In this document: positions 50,258-60,131 of the stretch, piece after piece
Layout: the number at the start of each line of letters is the position of its first letter
Position numbering within the stretch: position 1 is the stretch's first letter
Assembly: GCF_003854965.1 (NCBI RefSeq)
Contig: NZ_RQPI01000009.1
Coordinates: 62,001-126,000 of the forward strand
From: Paenibacillus rhizophilus
GTDB taxonomy: Bacteria; Bacillota; Bacilli; Paenibacillales; Paenibacillaceae
DNA: 64,000 nt
Direction: 5' to 3'
Program-made: the position numbers and the translations under genes
The notes under the pieces: model-generated
Seen by the model: the letters and a program-made list of their open reading frames with translations, nothing else
What the model was told of the DNA's origin: nothing
Database searches by the model: none

Positions 50258-51862
50258 ATGGGACTTTTCGTCGGCCTGGATATCGGCACTACAAGCGCGA
50301 AGGTATTTTTGTATGAAAGGCATGGTAAAATCCGCGGGCAGGGCAAAGCGGCTTACACGCTGCTTGTCCCGGAGCCGGGAAGGGCGGAGCAGCGGCCGGA
50401 GGAGATTATGAATGCCGTTGCCGAAGCGTTCCGCCGGGCAATGATCAACGGCGGGGCCAAGCCGGAGGACATCGAAGCGGTGGGGGTCAGCGCGGCCATG
50501 CACAGTCTGATGGCGGTGGATAAGGACGGAATGCCGCTGACCCCCCTGCTCATCTGGGCGGATAATCGCAGTGTTCCCCAACTGGCAGAATTGAAGCGCA
50601 GCGGTGAGTCGGAAGAATTGTATGCGCTGACAGGCACCCCAGCCCATCCCATGTCGCCGCTTGGCAAGCTGCTGTGGTGGAAGGAGAACAAGCCGGAGCT
50701 GTTCGAAACAGCAGCCCAGTTCATTTCCATCAAGGAATACCTTCTGCATCGATGCTTCGGCTTGTATGCGCTTGATGTGTCAACGGCTGCGGCCACCGGG
50801 CTGCTGGACATCTCCGGACGCGGCTGGTGCGAAAAAGCGCTGCAGCTGGCCGGGATCGGGAAGGAGCGGCTCGGCGAGATTGTGCCGGTAACCGAGGTTC
50901 TGCGGGGAATGAAGCCCGAGATGGCGGAAGCCTTCGGACTGTTGCCGCATACGCCGTGGGTTATCGGGGCAAGCGACGGCGCGCTTGCCAACATCGGCTC
51001 CGGCGCGGCCAGTCTCGGAAACACCGCCGTTACGATCGGCGGGGGCGGCGCGGTCCGGCGGTTTGTTTCCAATCCGCTGACCGACCCGCAGGGCCGCACC
51101 TTTTGCTATGCGTTCAGCGAAGACCGCTGGCTGATCGGCGGACCGACCAACAACGGCGGTATCGCCCTGCGCTGGTTCAAAGAGCAGTTCATGAACGGCG
51201 TCCTGCCCGGCCCGGAGATAAGGGATGCTATCCGGGCGCAACCGGAGAGAAGGCAGCGGCGCGGGAGACAGCATGTCGTCATCGATCCGTCCAAGCCAGG
51301 CCACAGCTCGCTCGACGACTTGATTGCCCTGGCCATGTCGGTTCCGGCCGGCGCCGACGGCGTGCTGTTCCTTCCTTATCTGAGCGGAGAACGCGCTCCT
51401 TACTGGAACCCGGATGCCCGCGGCGTATTCGCCGGCGCGGGCCTGCACCACGGACGGCAGCATTTCGTCCGGGCCGTACTGGAAGGGGTGCTGTTCGCGG
51501 TGAACGATGTGACGGAAACGCTCAGCAACCTGGCCGGTCCGCCGGAGCGGATGCTCGCTTCTGGCGGGTTCGCCTCGTCGGCGGTCTGGACCGGACTGCT
51601 CTCCGATATGACGGGCCTGCGGATCGATGTGCCAAGCAGCTACGAAGCCTCCGCTTTCGGAGCGGCGCTGCTGGCGATGTTCGCGACGGGAGCGCTGAAT
51701 TCGCTGGATCAAGCGGATGGGCTCGTCGGCATTCTGCGGAGCCATGCTCCAAATGAAGAGAACCGCGCCGTGTATGAGAAGCTGTATCCGCTGTTCAAGG
51801 ACGTTTACCGGCGTCTGGAGCCCGTGTTTCCGGAGCTGGTCTCCATGCAGGGCCGGTTGTAG
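50258..51862 (+). CDS. gntK: FGGY-family carbohydrate kinase, gluconokinase
   Basis: 534 aa. FGGY kinase with N-terminal phosphate motif GLDIGTTSAKVFLYE, HSLMAVD and WADNRS segments for sugar contact, the ATP-side ASDGALANIGSGAASLG and GERAPYWNP, and a C-terminal LASGGFASSAVW adenosine motif. The overall pattern is that of GntK (ATP plus D-gluconate to 6-phosphogluconate). No gluconate permease or GntR is adjacent, so substrate assignment is moderate. ATG 50258 is six bases after GGGAGG; ATG 50252 abuts it. TATAAT at 50223-50228; terminator at 51880-51913. Confidence 0.82.
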   Translation: MGLFVGLDIGTTSAKVFLYERHGKIRGQGKAAYTLLVPEPGRAEQRPEEIMNAVAEAFRRAMINGGAKPEDIEAVGVSAAMHSLMAVDKDGMPLTPLLIWADNRSVPQLAELKRSGESEELYALTGTPAHPMSPLGKLLWWKENKPELFETAAQFISIKEYLLHRCFGLYALDVSTAAATGLLDISGRGWCEKALQLAGIGKERLGEIVPVTEVLRGMKPEMAEAFGLLPHTPWVIGASDGALANIGSGAASLGNTAVTIGGGGAVRRFVSNPLTDPQGRTFCYAFSEDRWLIGGPTNNGGIALRWFKEQFMNGVLPGPEIRDAIRAQPERRQRRGRQHVVIDPSKPGHSSLDDLIALAMSVPAGADGVLFLPYLSGERAPYWNPDARGVFAGAGLHHGRQHFVRAVLEGVLFAVNDVTETLSNLAGPPERMLASGGFASSAVWTGLLSDMTGLRIDVPSSYEASAFGAALLAMFATGALNSLDQADGLVGILRSHAPNEENRAVYEKLYPLFKDVYRRLEPVFPELVSMQGRL

Positions 51863-51879
51863 ATCTTGAAATAAAGAAG

Positions 51880-51913
51880 CCATCCTCCACAGGTTTGTGT
51901 GGGATGGTTTTTT
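51880..51913 (+). terminator. Rho-independent terminator
   Basis: CCATCCTCCACA pairs with TGTGTGGGATGG with small bulges, followed by six T. Confidence 0.9.
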
Positions 51914-52089
51914 GCTCTTTAGGCGGCCCGGGCTTCGGAAGGATGAACGGATGCCGCCGCATAACAGGTTACAGTTTTGTCGTAATTGCTCTTTTAAAGA
52001 GGATTGATGTAGGAAGAAGGTCGTCTATCATGTAAAATATATGATGGTATTCCGAAAACTGTTGTGAATTTGGAAGAGGTAGATTGCCA

Positions 52090-53598
52090 ATGAGAAGAGG
52101 ACTGCAGGCTGTAATCATTATTGGAGCTTTGCTCGCGTTTTATTATTTCGGCTTCGGCATTTTCGGCAGCACCGGCGGTACGATTATCAGTATTTTTTCC
52201 ACGCTGACGGTCGTTTCGATCGGGCTCGCCATTTTTATGGAGAACCGCAACCCGTCATCGACGATGGCCTGGATTCTACTGCTTGCGCTCATTCCTGTAG
52301 TAGGACTCGTGTTCTATTTTCTGTTCGGGCAAAACGTATTCAAGCGCCGTAAATACGACAAAAAGGCTCAGCGCGACCTGATGGCCTATGAGCGGATCGA
52401 GAACGATGCCCTGCGCTTGCACCAGGACTGGTCGGTCTTCAATTCCTCGCAGCGTAAGCTGCTTGGCCTGTCGCAGCGGCTGGCGCGTTCGCCGATCTCC
52501 TTCACTTCGGAGACGCGGGTGCTTACCAACGGCGAGGAGACGTTTGGGACGCTTCTGATGGAGCTGCGTCAGGCGCAGCACCACATCCATATGGAGTATT
52601 ATATTTTCCGCGCTGACGAGATCGGGACAAGAATTCAGCAGATCCTTATTGAAAAAGCCCGCGCCGGCGTCAAGGTCCGCTTCATGTATGATGCCGTGGG
52701 CAGCATGCATCTGTCCCAGAGTTTCCTCAAGGCTTTGAGCGACGCGGGGGTAAAGGTTGCGGCGTACGGCAGATCCAAGACCTTTTTCTCCAGCCGGGTC
52801 AACTACCGGAATCACCGCAAAATCGTGGTCATCGACGGCGATGTCGGCTTTATGGGCGGGCTCAATGTGGGAGACGAGTACTTGAGCCGCAGCAAAACCT
52901 ACGGCTTCTGGCGCGACACGCATATGCTGGTGCGGGGCGAGGCGGTGCGGACGATGCAGATTATCTTTCTGCTGGACTGGATGCACACGACCGGCGAGCG
53001 GATCCTGGAGCAGGATTATTTGTCGCCTCAGCTCCGGTATACCGGGGGCGGGGGCGCGGTGCAGATTATCGCGAGCGGCCCTGACAACGAGAGGCGAGCG
53101 CTCAAAAATATTTTCTTCTCCATGATCACCTCGGCCGAGAAGTCGGTCTGGATTGCGTCGCCGTATTTTATCCCCGACGAGGATATTTACACGGCTTTGC
53201 GCGTCGCGGCTCTCTCCGGGCTGGATGTGCGTCTGCTGTTCCCGGCCAAGCCGGACAAATGGCTGCCGTTTCTCGCGTCCCATTCCTATTTCCCGGCCTT
53301 GCTGGAAGCGGGCGTCAAAATTTTTGAGTATGAAAAAGGGTTTATTCATTCCAAGCTGCTCATCATTGACGGCGAAATTGCCACGATCGGCACGGCCAAT
53401 ATGGATATGCGCAGCTTCCATTTGAACTTCGAGGTCAATGCGCTGCTGCTGCAGACCGAAAGCGTCAAGCGCATCGTTGCCGACTTCGAGCGCGACTTGC
53501 TGTCTACATCGGAGATTATCCACGAGAAGTTTATGGATAAGCGGCTGCTGGAGCGGCTGCTGGAGTCTGCGGCAAGGCTGATGTCGCCGCTGCTGTAA
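52090..53598 (+). CDS. cls: Cardiolipin synthase
   Basis: 502 aa. Two N-terminal membrane helices (about 7-25 and 32-55) precede two phospholipase-D domains. The HKD motifs are HRKIVVIDGDVGFMGGLN (about 237) and HSKLLIIDGEIATIGTANMD (about 418). It condenses two phosphatidylglycerols to cardiolipin and glycerol at the membrane. ATG 52090 (MRRGLQAVIIIG) is preceded by AAGAGG; a TTG two codons earlier is possible. It converges on a second HKD-family gene, with only 63 bp and no clear terminator between them. Confidence 0.93.
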   Translation: MRRGLQAVIIIGALLAFYYFGFGIFGSTGGTIISIFSTLTVVSIGLAIFMENRNPSSTMAWILLLALIPVVGLVFYFLFGQNVFKRRKYDKKAQRDLMAYERIENDALRLHQDWSVFNSSQRKLLGLSQRLARSPISFTSETRVLTNGEETFGTLLMELRQAQHHIHMEYYIFRADEIGTRIQQILIEKARAGVKVRFMYDAVGSMHLSQSFLKALSDAGVKVAAYGRSKTFFSSRVNYRNHRKIVVIDGDVGFMGGLNVGDEYLSRSKTYGFWRDTHMLVRGEAVRTMQIIFLLDWMHTTGERILEQDYLSPQLRYTGGGGAVQIIASGPDNERRALKNIFFSMITSAEKSVWIASPYFIPDEDIYTALRVAALSGLDVRLLFPAKPDKWLPFLASHSYFPALLEAGVKIFEYEKGFIHSKLLIIDGEIATIGTANMDMRSFHLNFEVNALLLQTESVKRIVADFERDLLSTSEIIHEKFMDKRLLERLLESAARLMSPLL

Positions 53599-53661
53599 AG
53601 AATCGGCGCGAAGTTCTTTCTATCCGTACACCGGCTGCCATGACCGGTCAAGGAACTCTAT

Positions 53662-55203
53662 CTAGTACGTCGTTAAACCCAGTGCGTTCTGAATACGCAT
53701 GATGGCATATTTCAGCCAGGTGATTTCGCTCTGATAGCTTGCCGGCGGCAGACTGTACTCGGCCCCTTCATTGTTCCACAGCCGGTTGAAATAGGCGTCA
53801 AGCTGCCCGTAAATCGGCTGACTGGAGTCAAATGCAGCCCACAGATCGTTCTCGAGATTATAATCGTCCAGATTGCGGGCCGTAAAATTGGCGGAGCCGC
53901 CGATTGCGATGGACTTGCCGCTTTCTTTGTCCACAAAGAGCAGTTTCGTATGGTACTGCTCTTTTGTCGTGTTATACCAGCGGATGGATATTTGCCCGCC
54001 TGACCTGCGGTTCAGCTCCAAGGCCACGGGGCGGTTGGGAATGCCGATTTTGCTGCGGCCAAAAGCGTTCTGGTTCGGGTCCAGCAGAAGCCGCACGGAA
54101 GCTCCCCGTTCCGAGGTCTTTACCACTTCGTCTATAATGGCGTCGTCGGCGAGATAGAACATGCCCATCCATACCGTGTCACCCTTGGACGAGCTGCGGA
54201 GAGCCTGAAGCGCATATTTGTATATTTTCCCTTCCGTCAAATAACGAATGTCCACCGGACCGCCGCCGTTAGCCGGAGACTGCGGAAAAGATGGCTGTGT
54301 CTTCAGCAGCGGACCCGCACCGGACAAATCCGCCGCGGCCTGCTCCGTCCGCACAATATCCGCGATAACCGGTCCCTGCACCTCAAGCGCGATATTGGAA
54401 TTAAAGGCGCTTGCGTCGTGCACGTTGGCCGAACTGATTAGTGCCGACCGTTCGCTGACGATGACTTTTCGGTGATTAGCCTTGACGTTCAGCAGCTTTA
54501 AATAGGACCTTACGGTAATATCCGGTCCGTTGTTTGCCATTAGATTGGGAACCCAGCCCTTGCCGGATTGCCCGAACCACTGGATGAATGTGCGCCAGAC
54601 GGCGGAGTAAGCGGGAGTCGAATCCCGCAAAGGATCGACATTCGTAATGATAACGTTGATGCCCGCTTGTTTCATTTTTTCGAGCAGGGCATTGGGGGCG
54701 GAGCCGTAGTTAGTATTAACTTCGTCCGTGATGAACGCGATATCCATATCCGGGTATTTCATTTTGTGGGCAATCAGCTTGTCGGCGAGCGTGCGGCTTA
54801 CTGGGGGGAAATGCTGCCCTTTATGCGTATAATTGTTGAACAGGAACATATCGACAATCAGAAATTGTCTGGATTCGTCAATAATTTGCAGAATTCTCGG
54901 CAAAATACCGCTCTCATGCCTGCCTTCCGGACTGCCGTCCGGGTAAGTCAGATCCTGCCATAACGTTACGTTCTCCACACGGTACAAAGGGCTTTCGAAC
55001 GAAAGGCCGGGAGGCAGCGGCTTGTGCGTCTGATAGATCATCACGCCGATCAGCCAGAGAAGAAGAGTGGTAATAACGGCCAATGTCCATTTATGAGGGC
55101 GTCTTGAGAAATGTCCGGAATAGTTCCGTTCAGGGGGGCGATCCGAAAGGATTGCGGGCGGACTATCATTTATCGAACGATTGTTGGAGCGGCTCGGATT
55201 CAT
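53662..55203 (-). CDS. Phospholipase D-family membrane protein (HKD)
   Basis: 513 aa. One N-terminal membrane segment (LAVITTLLLWLIGVMIYQTH, about 40-60), then two PLD domains with HRKVIVSERSALISSANVHD and HTKLLFVDKESGKSIAIGG. The first motif has HxK but Glu where the Asp of HxKx4D normally sits (HRKVIVSE); the second keeps HTKLLFVD. It is only distantly like cardiolipin synthase and may be a phosphatidyltransferase or a phosphodiesterase on another lipid or nucleic acid. ATG 55203 is preceded by AGGAGGAACC-type sequence. Confidence 0.82.
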   Translation of the reverse strand: MNPSRSNNRSINDSPPAILSDRPPERNYSGHFSRRPHKWTLAVITTLLLWLIGVMIYQTHKPLPPGLSFESPLYRVENVTLWQDLTYPDGSPEGRHESGILPRILQIIDESRQFLIVDMFLFNNYTHKGQHFPPVSRTLADKLIAHKMKYPDMDIAFITDEVNTNYGSAPNALLEKMKQAGINVIITNVDPLRDSTPAYSAVWRTFIQWFGQSGKGWVPNLMANNGPDITVRSYLKLLNVKANHRKVIVSERSALISSANVHDASAFNSNIALEVQGPVIADIVRTEQAAADLSGAGPLLKTQPSFPQSPANGGGPVDIRYLTEGKIYKYALQALRSSSKGDTVWMGMFYLADDAIIDEVVKTSERGASVRLLLDPNQNAFGRSKIGIPNRPVALELNRRSGGQISIRWYNTTKEQYHTKLLFVDKESGKSIAIGGSANFTARNLDDYNLENDLWAAFDSSQPIYGQLDAYFNRLWNNEGAEYSLPPASYQSEITWLKYAIMRIQNALGLTTY

Positions 55204-55408
55204 AGAAGGTTCCTCCTGAAAAAAGGTGTGCAGCGGTTGTCCGTTTCGTCCTGCTATTTATTATTACCGCCAGGAGGAAACGGGTGAAGCAGTATGGCCG
55301 CCATCTGATATGCCGCCTATGCTGTTGCTGCACCATTGACCAAGTTGAAAAACAACGCTTATCCGGGCTTAGGTGCGGATGAAGCTGTTAAATTCGCTTA
55401 CTCGGTTG

Positions 55409-55417
55409 TGCTATACT
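55409..55417 (+). promoter_or_regulatory. Extended -10 promoter of fni
   Basis: TG-C-TATACT (55409-55417) is an extended -10 element, predicting a start near 55424 and a leader of under 45 bases. Confidence 0.6.
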
Positions 55418-55440
55418 ATGACAGCAGGAACAAAAAATTG

Positions 55441-56511
55441 ATGAAAGGCCAAGTGCCGATTAATATGAATAATGAACATATACCGGAAGGAACGACCGGA
55501 GGGCGCAAGATCGAACACGTGCGTCTTTGCCTGAATGAAGACGTCGCAGGCCAAGGTATTACCACGGGCTTCGAACATTACCGGTTCCGGCATAATGCGC
55601 TGCCGGAGCTGAACTTTGAAGATATCATGCTGAATACCTCTTTTCTCGGCCGGAGTCTGCACACACCTCTGCTGATCAGCTCGATGACCGGCGGCAGCGC
55701 CGCGACCGGCGAGATCAATGCGCGGCTGGCCCAGGCGGCCCAGGGACGCGGCTGGACGCTGGGCGTCGGTTCAGTCCGGGCCGCGGTGGAACGGCCGGAG
55801 CTTGAGGCTACGTTCCGGGTGCGGGACCGCGCGCCGGATGTTCCGGTCATCGCGAACCTCGGAGCGGTTCAGCTGTCCTACGGCTTCGGCGTAGACGACT
55901 GCCGCCGGGCGGTGGAAATCGCCGGGGCCGACTGGCTGGTGCTGCATTTAAACGGCCTCCAGGAGGTGTTCCAGCCTGAAGGCAATACCGGATTCGGCTC
56001 GCTGCTGCCCAAGATTGAGCGTTTATGCCGCAGCCTGGAAGTTCCGGTCGGCATCAAGGAGGTCGGCTGGGGCATCGACGGCGAGACGGCGGTTAAACTG
56101 TACAGCGCCGGCGCCGCCTTCATCGATGTGGCCGGAGCGGGCGGGACGTCCTGGAGCCAGGTCGAGAAGTTCCGCAGCGCCGATCCGGTTAAGCGCGGCG
56201 CCGCCGAGGCGTTCGCCGATTGGGGCATCCCGACCGCCGACTGCATTGCTGAAGTGCGCTCCGCGGCGCCTGAAGGCGCGTTGATCGGCAGCGGAGGCCT
56301 CCGCAGCGGCGTGGACGCCGCCAAGGCACTGGCCCTCGGCGCGGATCTGGCCGGTTTTGGCCGAAATCTGCTTGGCCCGGCGGTGGAATCGGAGGCAGCG
56401 CTGGAAGCGGCGCTTGAGCAGACCGAGCTGGAGCTGCGGACGGTGATGTTCGGCATCGGCGTCTCCTCCGTGGCGGACTTGCGCGGAACGCCGCGGCTGG
56501 TGCGCATCTAA
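55441..56511 (+). CDS. fni: Type 2 isopentenyl-diphosphate isomerase
   Basis: 356 aa FMN/NAD(P)H-dependent enzyme interconverting isopentenyl and dimethylallyl diphosphate. Family segments: RKIEHVRLCLNEDV, PLLISSMTGG, ANLGAVQLSYGFG, LHLNGLQEVFQPEGN, GIKEVGWGI and VAGAGGTSWSQVE. It supplies isoprenoids for undecaprenyl phosphate and menaquinone. Start: ATG 55441 fits just after the predicted transcription start, but ATG 55465 (MNNEHIPEG) is possible; neither has a strong ribosome site. A GNAT gene follows 28 bases later. Confidence 0.92.
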   Translation: MKGQVPINMNNEHIPEGTTGGRKIEHVRLCLNEDVAGQGITTGFEHYRFRHNALPELNFEDIMLNTSFLGRSLHTPLLISSMTGGSAATGEINARLAQAAQGRGWTLGVGSVRAAVERPELEATFRVRDRAPDVPVIANLGAVQLSYGFGVDDCRRAVEIAGADWLVLHLNGLQEVFQPEGNTGFGSLLPKIERLCRSLEVPVGIKEVGWGIDGETAVKLYSAGAAFIDVAGAGGTSWSQVEKFRSADPVKRGAAEAFADWGIPTADCIAEVRSAAPEGALIGSGGLRSGVDAAKALALGADLAGFGRNLLGPAVESEAALEAALEQTELELRTVMFGIGVSSVADLRGTPRLVRI

Positions 56512-56539
56512 ATACCGAAATAAGGAAGGTCTAATCATA

Positions 56540-57010
56540 ATGATAAAACTGGTTCAAATGGACGAAGCGACGTTTCAATTTTTCATGAGTCAATCGACCA
56601 GCGACTATGCCGAAGAAAAAGTGAAATCGGGAGCATGGGAACCGGATAACGCGCTGAAACAGTCCAAAGAGGCGATGACGCGCTTTTTGCCCCGGGGGCT
56701 GCATACCGAAGGAGCTTATCTATACTCTGTGGTCGAAGAAGAGAGCGATACCCATGTCGGGTACATTTGGTTCAACGTTACCGAGGGCCGGCGCAGCCGG
56801 GAAGCTTTTATTTATGACATTTATATTTATGAACCGTTCCAGGGCAAGGGCTACGGCAAGCAGGCCATGCAGGCGCTCGACGAAGAGGCCCGCAGCATGA
56901 ATGTCAGCAAGATCGGGCTGCATGTGTTCGGTCAGAACCAACGCGCGTTCGAGCTGTACAAAAAAATGGGCTTCGGAGTGACCGACATTACGATGTCCAA
57001 GGATCTGTAG
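56540..57010 (+). CDS. GNAT-family N-acetyltransferase
   Basis: 156 aa. Motif A is FIYDIYIYEPFQGKGYGKQA, with the Q-x-x-G-x-G acetyl-CoA loop, followed by the C-terminal GLHVFGQNQRAFELYKKMGF. Similar proteins in Bacillota acetylate polyamines, amino acids or antibiotics; the acceptor here is unknown. ATG 56540 with AAGGAAGG upstream. It lies 28 bases after fni and shares the terminator at 57137-57167. Confidence 0.88.
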   Translation: MIKLVQMDEATFQFFMSQSTSDYAEEKVKSGAWEPDNALKQSKEAMTRFLPRGLHTEGAYLYSVVEEESDTHVGYIWFNVTEGRRSREAFIYDIYIYEPFQGKGYGKQAMQALDEEARSMNVSKIGLHVFGQNQRAFELYKKMGFGVTDITMSKDL

Positions 57011-57136
57011 CGTGTGATGCGCCGCGTTCGGCTTCGCCGTTATATAAACACGGTAAGCCTATAAAGAGCGGGCGACGCCCACACCGCAGGAAGAATACGA
57101 AGGATGTCCGATGGGGTGAGGTCCTTCATGTGATTA

Positions 57137-57167
57137 GGTCAGCCGGAGGTTCAGGCTGGCCTTTTTT
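57137..57167 (+). terminator. Rho-independent terminator
   Basis: GGTCAGCC pairs with GGCTGGCC and is followed by six T, after the GNAT gene. Confidence 0.88.
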
Positions 57168-57274
57168 GCCGAGAGGTTCAAGAGAGTGGCAGTGGAGAGG
57201 CGTGCTGAGTAGATCGTCCTCTATAGGAGGAATGCGGAGTACACCGTCCCCTCGGTAAGGACATTTGGATGGAC

Positions 57275-57443
57275 ATGTCTTTTAAAAGGTGGACATCGGC
57301 ACAAGGTAGTCACCTTTAAGCCAAGATTCTATATATTGATAAAATAAACGGAACGGTTTCAATATATAGTAATAATGTTGCTTGAGGACAGATTGGCCGT
57401 GTAGATCTCGGTTTTGTGGAAGTGTCCACGCTTTAAAAGACAT
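57275..57443. repeat. Nested inverted-repeat element
   Basis: Outer arms ATGTCTTTTAAAAGGTGGACA (57275-57295) and TGTCCACGCTTTAAAAGACAT (57423-57443) are inverse copies with two mismatches, and the similarity continues inward as GTGGACA-N4-CACAA. A perfect inner inverted repeat CTATATATTGA / TCAATATATAG spans 57329-57369. The size (169 bp), terminal arms and lack of coding suggest a miniature inverted-repeat element or a large regulatory hairpin. No flanking target duplication is evident. Confidence 0.55.
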
Positions 57444-57610
57444 TTTTTTGGATTTTGTATCTGTGAAATGGACAGATCAGCTGCATAAGGCGTTAGCCGG
57501 CGCAGAAATAAGGCGTTTACGCCGCTTGTCCGGCAGTGCGGGGAATAGGCTGTTTATTTTAGTTATGCGGGAAGCGCCACTGGTCTCTTTAAGGGTTCCG
57601 TCCCCCGGTA

Positions 57611-57639
57611 TTGCTGGGGTGTTTGTTCTAATATATAAT
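57611..57639 (+). promoter_or_regulatory. Sigma-A promoter of ychF
   Basis: TTGCTG (57611-57616), a 17-bp spacer and TATAAT (57634-57639), 56 bp before the start codon. Confidence 0.75.
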
Positions 57640-57695
57640 AGTTTAGATCGCAAGGCTTACTGGTCAATTAACGAAAAATGGGAGTTGTCATATAT

Positions 57696-58796
57696 ATGGC
57701 TTTGAAAGCGGGTATCGTAGGTCTGCCCAACGTGGGCAAATCGACATTGTTTAATGCAATTACGCAGGCGGGCGCGGAGTCCGCGAATTATCCCTTTTGC
57801 ACAATCGACCCGAACGTCGGAGTCGTGGAAGTTCCGGATGAGCGCCTCGACAAGCTGACTGAACTGGTTGTGCCGAACAAAACAGTGCCGACCGCATTTG
57901 AGTTCGTCGACATTGCCGGACTGGTGCGCGGAGCGAGCAAGGGCGAGGGGCTGGGCAACAAGTTCCTGGCGCATATCCGCGAGGTGGACGCCATCGTCCA
58001 TGTCGTGCGCTGCTTCGAGGACGAGAACGTTACCCACGTTGACGGCAAGGTTAATCCGATCAGCGATATCCAGACGATTAACCTGGAGCTGATTCTGGCC
58101 GACGTGGAGAGCGTGGAGAAACGGATCGACCGTTCCCGCAAAAACATGAAGGGCGGCAACAAGCAGTACGCTCAGGAAGTGGAAGTGCTCGATCGCGTCA
58201 AAGAAGCGCTGTACAACGACATGCCCGCCCGCAGCGTGGAGCTTAACGATGAAGAACAACTCATCGTGCGCGATCTTCATCTGCTGACACTGAAGCCGGT
58301 GCTGTACGCGGCCAATGTCGGCGAAGACGAGGTTGCCACAGCGGAAGAGAATCCGTATGTGAAGCAGGTTCGCGAGTTCGCCGCCGCCGAGAACGCGGAA
58401 GTGGTGCCGATCAGCGCGAAGGTGGAGGCGGAAATCGCCGAGCTGGAAGGCGAAGACAAGGCGATGTTCCTCGAAGAACTGGGGCTTGAAGAGTCGGGGT
58501 TGAATCGACTGATCAAGGCTGCTTATAAGCTGCTTGGGCTGTATACGTACTTTACGGCGGGCGTGCAGGAGGTTCGCGCCTGGACGATCCGCAAAGGGAC
58601 CAAAGCCCCCGGAGCGGCCGGGGTTATTCACTCCGACTTCGAACGCGGCTTTATCCGCGCGGAAGTGGTGGCTTACGACGATCTGGTTGCCGCAGGTTCG
58701 ATGAACGGCGCTAAAGAGCGCGGCCAGCTTCGGCTTGAAGGCAAGGAATATGTGGTGCAGGACGGAGACGTTATGCATTTCCGGTTTAACGTATAA
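57696..58796 (+). CDS. ychF: Redox-regulated P-loop ATPase YchF (OLA1)
   Basis: 366 aa, exactly the usual length. Obg-type P-loop [14 protein letters not shown], then [14 protein letters not shown] and the switch [21 protein letters not shown]. The G4 motif is non-canonical for GTPases, as expected for an ATP-preferring YchF. A coiled-coil insertion and a C-terminal TGS domain ([20 protein letters not shown]) complete it. It associates with ribosomes and affects stress responses. ATG 57696 gives the canonical [12 protein letters not shown]; an ATG six codons earlier lies within GGGAG. Confidence 0.95.
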   Translation: MALKAGIVGLPNVGKSTLFNAITQAGAESANYPFCTIDPNVGVVEVPDERLDKLTELVVPNKTVPTAFEFVDIAGLVRGASKGEGLGNKFLAHIREVDAIVHVVRCFEDENVTHVDGKVNPISDIQTINLELILADVESVEKRIDRSRKNMKGGNKQYAQEVEVLDRVKEALYNDMPARSVELNDEEQLIVRDLHLLTLKPVLYAANVGEDEVATAEENPYVKQVREFAAAENAEVVPISAKVEAEIAELEGEDKAMFLEELGLEESGLNRLIKAAYKLLGLYTYFTAGVQEVRAWTIRKGTKAPGAAGVIHSDFERGFIRAEVVAYDDLVAAGSMNGAKERGQLRLEGKEYVVQDGDVMHFRFNV

Positions 58797-58881
58797 AGCT
58801 TGTTGATTTTTAATGTTTGCCTCTGACAGGCGGGTAACTTCGCGGGTGGAGCGGAGCTGCCTGTCGCCGAGAGGGAACGAT

Positions 58882-58925
58882 AGGCCATTTCGCGGCAGAA
58901 TATTCTTTACGCGGGATGGCCTTTT
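58882..58925 (+). terminator. Rho-independent terminator of ychF
   Basis: AGGCCAT pairs with ATGGCCT, followed by TTT; the loop contains CGCG/CGCG pairing. Confidence 0.75.
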
Positions 58926-58995
58926 GCGCGATTTTGGACCCTGCACCGGTTTGTCGGCTGTCGGATGACGAAATGTAGCCAAATCGGCGGATTCG

Positions 58996-59004
58996 TGATA
59001 TAAT
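58996..59004 (+). promoter_or_regulatory. Extended -10 promoter of prfA
   Basis: TG-A-TATAAT (58996-59004) ahead of the release-factor gene; no good -35, as is usual for extended -10 promoters. Confidence 0.6.
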
Positions 59005-59059
59005 ATAAAGTCGTGAAACTGTATTTAAAATGAAAAATGAACTAAAGAGGTGAATTCCC

Positions 59060-60127
59060 TTGTTGGACCGATTGCAATCTCTGGCGGACCGCTATGAGAA
59101 ACTCAGTGAACTGCTTTGCGATCCGGATGTTGCAAGCGATAGTAAGAAACTGAGGGACTATTCCAAAGAACAATCCGATCTGCAGCCCGCCTACGAGGCT
59201 TATACCGAATATAGAAATGTGATGGAAGAGCTCGACGCCGCCAAAGCGATGCTCGGCGAGAAGCTCGACGATGAAATGCGCGACATGGTGAAGATGGAAA
59301 TCGAGGAATTGTCGCAGCGCCAGACCGAGCTGGAGGAGAAAATCCGCATTCTGCTGCTGCCGAAGGACCCGAACGACGACAAGAACGTGATCGTCGAAAT
59401 CCGGGGGGCGGCCGGCGGGGACGAAGCGGCTCTGTTCGCTTCCGACCTGTACCGTATGTACACCCGCTTTGCAGATACCCAGGGCTGGCGCGTGGAGCTG
59501 ATGGACGCCAATACGAACGATCTGGGCGGATTTAAAGAGGTCATCTTTATGATCAATGGCCGTGGAGCTTACAGCAAAATGAAGTACGAAAGCGGCGCGC
59601 ACCGCGTTCAGCGCATCCCGACGACGGAATCGGGCGGCCGGATTCACACTTCGACTTCGACCGTGGCGGTCATGCCGGAAGCGGAGGAAGTCGATATCGA
59701 AATCCTTGACAAGGATATCCGCGTGGATACGTTCTGTTCCAGCGGCGCGGGCGGCCAGTCCGTCAATACGACAAAATCCGCAGTCCGCGTGACGCATGTT
59801 CCTACGGGAATCGTGGCGACCTGTCAGGACGGCAAATCGCAGAATTCCAACAAAGAGAAGGCTCTTCAGGTGCTGCGCGCCCGGATTTCCGACATGAAGC
59901 GGCAGGAAGAAGAAGCCAAGTATGCCGGCGAGCGCAAGAGCAAGGTCGGCACCGGCGACCGCAGTGAGCGGATTCGGACCTACAACTTCCCTCAGAGCCG
60001 GGTGACCGATCACCGGATCGGCCTGACGCTGCACCGTCTGGATTCGGTTATGAACGGCGAAATCGAAGAGATTATTTCGGCGCTCTCCATTGCGGAACAG
60101 GCGGATCTGTTGGAAAAGGGAGAATAA
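59060..60127 (+). CDS. prfA: Peptide chain release factor 1
   Basis: 355 aa. Terminates translation at UAA and UAG. The catalytic GGQ is in [17 protein letters not shown] (about 230), the stop-codon-reading PxT-type tripeptide in [15 protein letters not shown] and the C-terminal [14 protein letters not shown] is intact. The start is TTG 59060 (TTG TTG GAC) after AGAGGTGA. The modifying methyltransferase gene prmC starts four bases after its stop, so the two are coupled. Confidence 0.96.
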   Translation: MLDRLQSLADRYEKLSELLCDPDVASDSKKLRDYSKEQSDLQPAYEAYTEYRNVMEELDAAKAMLGEKLDDEMRDMVKMEIEELSQRQTELEEKIRILLLPKDPNDDKNVIVEIRGAAGGDEAALFASDLYRMYTRFADTQGWRVELMDANTNDLGGFKEVIFMINGRGAYSKMKYESGAHRVQRIPTTESGGRIHTSTSTVAVMPEAEEVDIEILDKDIRVDTFCSSGAGGQSVNTTKSAVRVTHVPTGIVATCQDGKSQNSNKEKALQVLRARISDMKRQEEEAKYAGERKSKVGTGDRSERIRTYNFPQSRVTDHRIGLTLHRLDSVMNGEIEEIISALSIAEQADLLEKGE

Positions 60128-60131
60128 TGCT

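Larger units (their letters stand above)
57011..57610. other. 600-bp gap upstream of ychF with repeats and no supported gene
   Basis: Contents: terminator 57137-57167; an imperfect 16-bp direct repeat (57204-57219 and 57234-57249); a nested inverted-repeat element (57275-57443). The 107-codon frame over 57382-57705 has no ribosome site, no recognisable family and overlaps the ychF start, so it is not called. Confidence 0.6.

Noticed and set aside
57382-57705. 107-residue frame upstream of ychF
   Set aside because: No ribosome site, no family similarity, overlaps the ychF promoter and start, and lies within inverted-repeat DNA.
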